A stretch of DNA of 64,000 nt from Azadirachta indica (Eukaryota; Streptophyta; Magnoliopsida; Sapindales; Meliaceae), in the NCBI GenBank assembly GCA_022749755.1, contig CM040453.1:19105368-19169367 (forward strand). Reading direction: 5' to 3'. The translations under genes were made by a program, and so were the position numbers. Below, in pieces: positions 59,095 through 64,000 of this stretch (within the stretch, counting starts at the first letter, position 1; every line of letters begins with the position of its first letter). The notes under the pieces were generated by a model. That model had not been told where the DNA came from, did not search any database, and saw only the letters and a program-made list of their open reading frames with translations.

Positions 59095-61690
59095 ATAATC
59101 AATAAAGAACATTAAGAGCAAGCCTAATTCTCAGCACTGAAACTTCATACTAATTAAAATGTGATCACAATTTATTTTCAACAATTAATTTTTAGGTAAA
59201 TATGTTTCACATATTGTTCGCTCCTTAACATCAAATTACTCTACATTTTACATTTTTTGAATTTATCTTTTTATTTTCTTATAGAAGAATTAACAAATAA
59301 AGAATTAATGTTTATGAAAATTATACAATTTGTTTTAAAATAGATAAAATTAAATTAATATTAAAAAAATTGGTCAAATAAGGTCAATTGAGAGTGGGTT
59401 GGGGCCGAGTTAAGCGGGTTAGAAATAGATTGGGTAGGCTTTGACCCTGTTTCTTTCAAAACGAGGGAGTGGTGAGTTCAGGGCCAAACTTGCCTCAAAT
59501 AAGGCAGGTTCGAGGATGACAATTCCCACCTACAACTCGCCCCATTGCCACCTTTAATAGGCAGGTTGCTTATGGCAACACACTTCAAAAGATAATTTAC
59601 AAATATTATCATACAAAATGCGTAACTTTTTAAAGTTGAAATATGTGACATGAAAAGTTAAGGGTCATTTGATTTAGTATCCAATTTTGAGTTTTTTGTT
59701 TTGAACAATAGAAAAAGAAAAAAACATGTTTGTCTAAAATTGCCTGAACTTTATTCAAAAACAATTTTTGGATGAAATTCTTGAAATTAGTGTAAAATTG
59801 AAAAATAGAAAAAAGTCATTTTTTGTGTTTTTTATTAACAGTATACAAATCGAATTCAAATACAATTTTTTTTAAACTTAAAACATTTTTATTTTTAAAG
59901 GTCTTTATTTATAATATCCATATAATTTCAATGTTAAAATTTAAAATATTTTATTAACAATATTTATTGACATTATTTTTAATAAAAAATTATTATTAAT
60001 TATTTCTGCTCTTTATATTTATTATTTTGGTATCTTTTAAAAACGTTTATTATATGTTACAAAATATTTTATAATTCTTTAATTTATTGATATATATATG
60101 TAAAAATATGGAACAGTATATGCAATATTTTATATCTATTTATAGTGCTTCATATAATTTTTTCATGGTAAAATTAAGTGAAAAGAAATCTATACAATAT
60201 TTTACGTTAGCATATTTAAAAATAATAGTTTGGAGTAATTACTTGTTAATTACTGCTAAAATTTTGATAGAAAATTATTATAAAAATATATTCAACCAAA
60301 CAAATATTTCTTAAGTTTATTCTTAAGATATTATATCAAACGTATTTTCTTACTTTTAAATTGAAAAACAGTTTTCAAATATTATATGAAATAAAATTTT
60401 AAATATTAAATATTAAATATTAAATTATAATTTTAAATTTTAAATTATATCCTAAGTTTTTAAAATAGTTCTCGAGTTACACTTCAAATGAGCCTTGAAA
60501 CTTATGAGGCAAGAATAACAATAATATAAAACTTTTTAATATGTTATAAGTTTAATTACTGTGAATAAGTTAGGTGTTCCCCAAATCTTAATATAAACGG
60601 GCCAAACTTGTCTAGTTTATTAATAAACGTGCTCCCTTAACAATATTTTTGAACCAACCTAAATTACAAGTAGCAAAGCCAATACAAGATAAAAGTATGT
60701 AATTAGAGTCACTAAGCTAAAATTGTAGTTAAAATAATTAGTCACTATGCTAAAATTGTAGTTAATCTCACTTACAATCTTATTTATAATTTTATTTTTC
60801 TTTTAAATTCATGTGATGGTTGAGTAATACTAAATATCACAAAGTTTATTTAGAGAATACATTTCATATGACTTATAATATCTATTTATAGGATAATTGA
60901 GATGTGTAATAATTAATTTTGAAAATGGTACGAATTTATTATCCAACGAATGAATACCAGTTCACTTCTCATGACATTTGGATTACATTTTTTAGATTAA
61001 ATTTGAAGGATTGTATTATTAATAAATTTTACAATATAAAGGTGTTAAACAAGTGAAGTCAATACCTCATGAGTTTTTCATAATAGATAGTATGTCAAGC
61101 TTGTTTTTTAGAAAAAAAAAAGTCTAGACAATTTGAAAATTTATTAACCATGAAAATAAGATTAATAAATTAAAATATTTAAAAATTACAAAAAAATCAA
61201 ACTAATGGTTATGTAAAAATCAATTCAATGAAATTTTAGTAATTTAAATTAGTTACAAATTTTAAAAAAATTATAGTCTACTATGATACAACATGACAAG
61301 ATGCAACAATATGTGTTACATGAAAAAAGTTTAAAAAGATAGCTTTTCTCTAAAAATATAATAGATAAAGAATTAAAAAAATTAAACATTGCGTATTATA
61401 GATGCAAGAAAACAGGAATCATTTTTATGTTGCCAAGAAAATATTTTCTTTGTTTATGAACCATGTGTTAGCATTGTATTATTCATAATGGCAATGAAGT
61501 GCAGTGGGGGTAGGGAGACCTTTCTTATTTCCCATTTCATTTTCATTTTAATCCTCATTCCCTTCTCATCCATAATAAATTTTATAGGGAGGAATGGAGA
61601 ATCCTTGTGTAGGGAATAGATTCTCCATTCCCACTTATCTTCTTAATTTTTTTATTTATTTATATTAAATACTAATTAAAAATATTATTA
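59095..61690 (+). repeat. Duplicated flank, copy B (matches 38580-40430)
   Basis: Same order of similarity blocks as copy A, but longer: bases about 59690-60330 have no match in copy A. It includes MITE member d at the same relative place and stops at the CACTA-like end. The open frame 60087-60314 lies in AT-rich DNA and looks non-coding. Confidence 0.7.
61487..61690. mobile_element. hAT-type MITE (family member d), truncated
   Basis: Left end AATGGCAATGAAGTG and first 200 bases as in member b; the rest is cut off by the CACTA-like terminus at 61691. Confidence 0.6.
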
Positions 61691-64000
61691 CATTACTAGA
61701 AAAAGGCCATTACTGACATCAAGTTACTATCAGTTATATGTTTATTGATGCTAGTTTTAGGTAACGTATTAGCCCCAACTAGCAATCCCTGATGCTAAAT
61801 AGAGTATTACAGCAAAAGTATCAGTATCTATTGTGCCTAATGTCTAAGTGGCTATTGAGGCTGTGGTATCAAGATGCAATGCTATAAAAAAATATATCTA
61901 TGATTTCTGATTCTATTATATCCAAAAACATTAATATATTAAAAAAATAAAAATCAATTTTGTTGCTAATAATAATGCACTTGTTTATTTTTCAAATGTC
62001 GAATTTATTAAAACTATTAGCATTATAATAATAAAAAATTGATCTGTAACAAAAATATTATAAATTAAAAGTTGAAACTTTTCTACAATTTAAGTCACAA
62101 TTCAATAACTTTCATACATCCATCTCCCATTCAATTCTAAGTCCAAAAATAATTTTAAGTGAAAAAATAAAATTAACTACTATATGCAAATGTCGCTACA
62201 AATTAAAAATTATCTGTATAATAAAAGTATAAATAGAAGTAGAAGTGTTGACCAATACTGGAAAAACAGAAATAATGCACAAGTATATGGATTTCCATTC
62301 ATCCAATTACACAATGTTCCTTCAATCATGGGCAAACACAAGCACCAAATCATCAGATTCACCAAAATAACTTAATAACTTTCCTTGCAATATAACAAAT
62401 TTAATATTTAGCATGGATATGCATCGATCCTTTAATCTTTCCATGTAGTTGTAAGTTAAACGTAGTTGTAGGTTAAACTCTTAATATTAGCCATCTCTTC
62501 AAATGTACATGCAGCCCATTTAAGAAAATTAAATTTTAACACAATAAAGATTGATAAATAAATATGGCCATGGCCAAAGCATGATTGATAGTGGTTTGGT
62601 ACAAGAGAGAAAGCAATATTTATTTGAAAGTAAATAGCAATACATGTATATTATACTAAAAATATGTCAACATAATTATGAAAGTAAATGTTCTTGAGCC
62701 TATAATATACCAAATAAGAAAACAATATTCATTGTTAACAAATAAATGAATTAAGAAATTCTTAAAATTATAGTAAACTATATGTTAGTGGATATATCAT
62801 GGCATGACATAGGGTGAAGAAATAAGTGCATGATATTATTTCAAATACATAACTACACACTCTGGATGCATATGGATTTAACTTTAATATTAAAAAAATG
62901 GTATGTTGTTTAATATCTAAATAAAACCAAACAATTTAGAATTAATGAAATGAACAAAACATAATCAATTTATAAAAGTGAATAAAAGAATAAATCAAAT
63001 CGAATTTCTACCACCATGTCAAAAAATGCAAAGGGATTTAACAAGTATAAAAATTGGAGCCAGATTTATGTTTGTTCCCCAAATGACATGTGGTATGCAA
63101 TATGTGTTTATGCATAAGGACCACAATTTGAAAAAGAATGTAGTGATATAACATAGCCAAGCAAGTAGAAAAAGCTCCTTGATTCTAAATTTTTAGAGTT
63201 CACAAAGGCTTTGAAGTAAATGTTCGGTTGTCAATGTTAACTACCTAAATGATTATGGATTCACAAGGCAATAAGGACACCTAATCATTAGAGAGGTAAT
63301 TAAGATCACGATTTCAAAAAATAGTCATTTGAAAACCACTCTTGTAGTAAAAAAATTTGCCAATCTTTTCTGAAGTCATGTTTTTTAGTGACAAATAATC
63401 AAACAAAAATAGTTAAACTTGAAACCTTACACTTTAACTCCTATGTGATAAGAACATTACTTTACGATAATAGACCAAAGTTTGTGTAGTGCATAGTGAA
63501 AAGTAGTTTTACTTGTTGAAGTTAGAGAAATAAAAATTATTATATCTAAAAGATGAAAATAATCAAGTTCATAACATTTTAATTTATGAAAATGCAACTC
63601 ACACCTTTACAACAAATGTTTTAGCTTCTTACGTGACTTTTTGTAATACACCTTACATCAAAAGATATGGGGATATATACTCAACAATGAATTACCCAGG
63701 AGTTTTTGTAATCATGGTAAAGCAAACAAAAGAAATTTGTACTTTACAAAGATTCGAGAGATCCAGATTTTGAAGTAAGTTGTAGTAACCAATTATCATA
63801 GATGTATGTTAACAACAAAATAACAATTTAAGCAACTACAATAATGAACTAATCTATACCTTTGCCAAAGGATCGACAAGATGAGGAAGTTCAAGCTCGA
63901 TAATATTAGATTCCTAAACCAATAAGGTTTGATGGAGATTTATACTTGTATAAAAGTTATAGTTGTTTTAAACTTCCTATCCTCAATTGAATATATCATT
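61691..64000 (+). mobile_element. CACTA-type element, left terminus; continues past the window
   Basis: CATTACTAGAAAAAGGCC matches, with one change, the CACTACTAGAAAAA terminus of plant CACTA (En/Spm) elements. Subterminal repeat words follow (TGATGCTAG, TGATGCTAAA, TATCAGT in both orientations). The remaining sequence to 64000 is AT-rich and shows no transposase. The right end lies outside, so the extent is assumed. Confidence 0.55.

Overview
The window is nuclear DNA from a dicot plant, most likely a rosid. The genes have GT-AG introns, the intergenic DNA is very AT-rich, and the repeats are typical of plants (Athila/Tat-like and CRM-like Ty3/gypsy elements, hAT, MULE, CACTA, MITEs, tRNA-derived SINEs). 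I cannot name the species from sequence alone.

Genes occupy two islands. The first (1-7.7 kb) holds the last three exons of an organellar-type ribosomal protein S5 gene (46-437, +), a two-exon folate-biopterin transporter gene (2493-5730, +) and, tail to tail with it, a two-exon gene for the small DNA polymerase delta subunit POLD4 (7526-6135, -). The second island is one intronless CYP89A-type cytochrome P450 gene (43469-45031, +). From memory, S5 - folate transporter - CYP89A matches the Arabidopsis order At1g64880-At1g64890-At1g64900. The window therefore looks like a conserved block pulled apart by about 36 kb of repeats.

Between the islands (7.8-42.8 kb) lies a graveyard of transposons. 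A minus-strand Athila/Tat-like element (11306-19308) and a plus-strand relative (22807-30079) have the same plan: gag, protease, then directly the C-terminal tail of integrase, with reverse transcriptase, RNase H and integrase core all missing. The 5' LTR of the plus-strand element is split. Its right part is in place, while the preceding LTR segment lies inverted at 10111-10850, broken at the same LTR position, which suggests an inversion of about 12.7 kb. Further right, a hAT element (31.6-37.3 kb) was entered by a 1.4-kb Pack-MULE carrying an aldehyde dehydrogenase exon fragment and by an LTR-like insertion. A 0.8-kb MULE-type element with a perfect 9-bp target duplication lies at 41.07-41.89 kb.

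Downstream of the P450, a CRM-like gypsy element (47326-53977, -) has intact TG...CA boundaries, PBS and PPT, but substitutions at catalytic or metal-binding positions in Gag, protease and integrase. A second, diverged copy of the hAT-plus-flank segment follows (56.7-61.7 kb), ending in a CACTA-type terminus (61691 onward). The genes show no shared operon-like function: mitochondrial translation, pteridine transport, DNA replication and P450 oxidation are independent housekeeping or metabolic roles.
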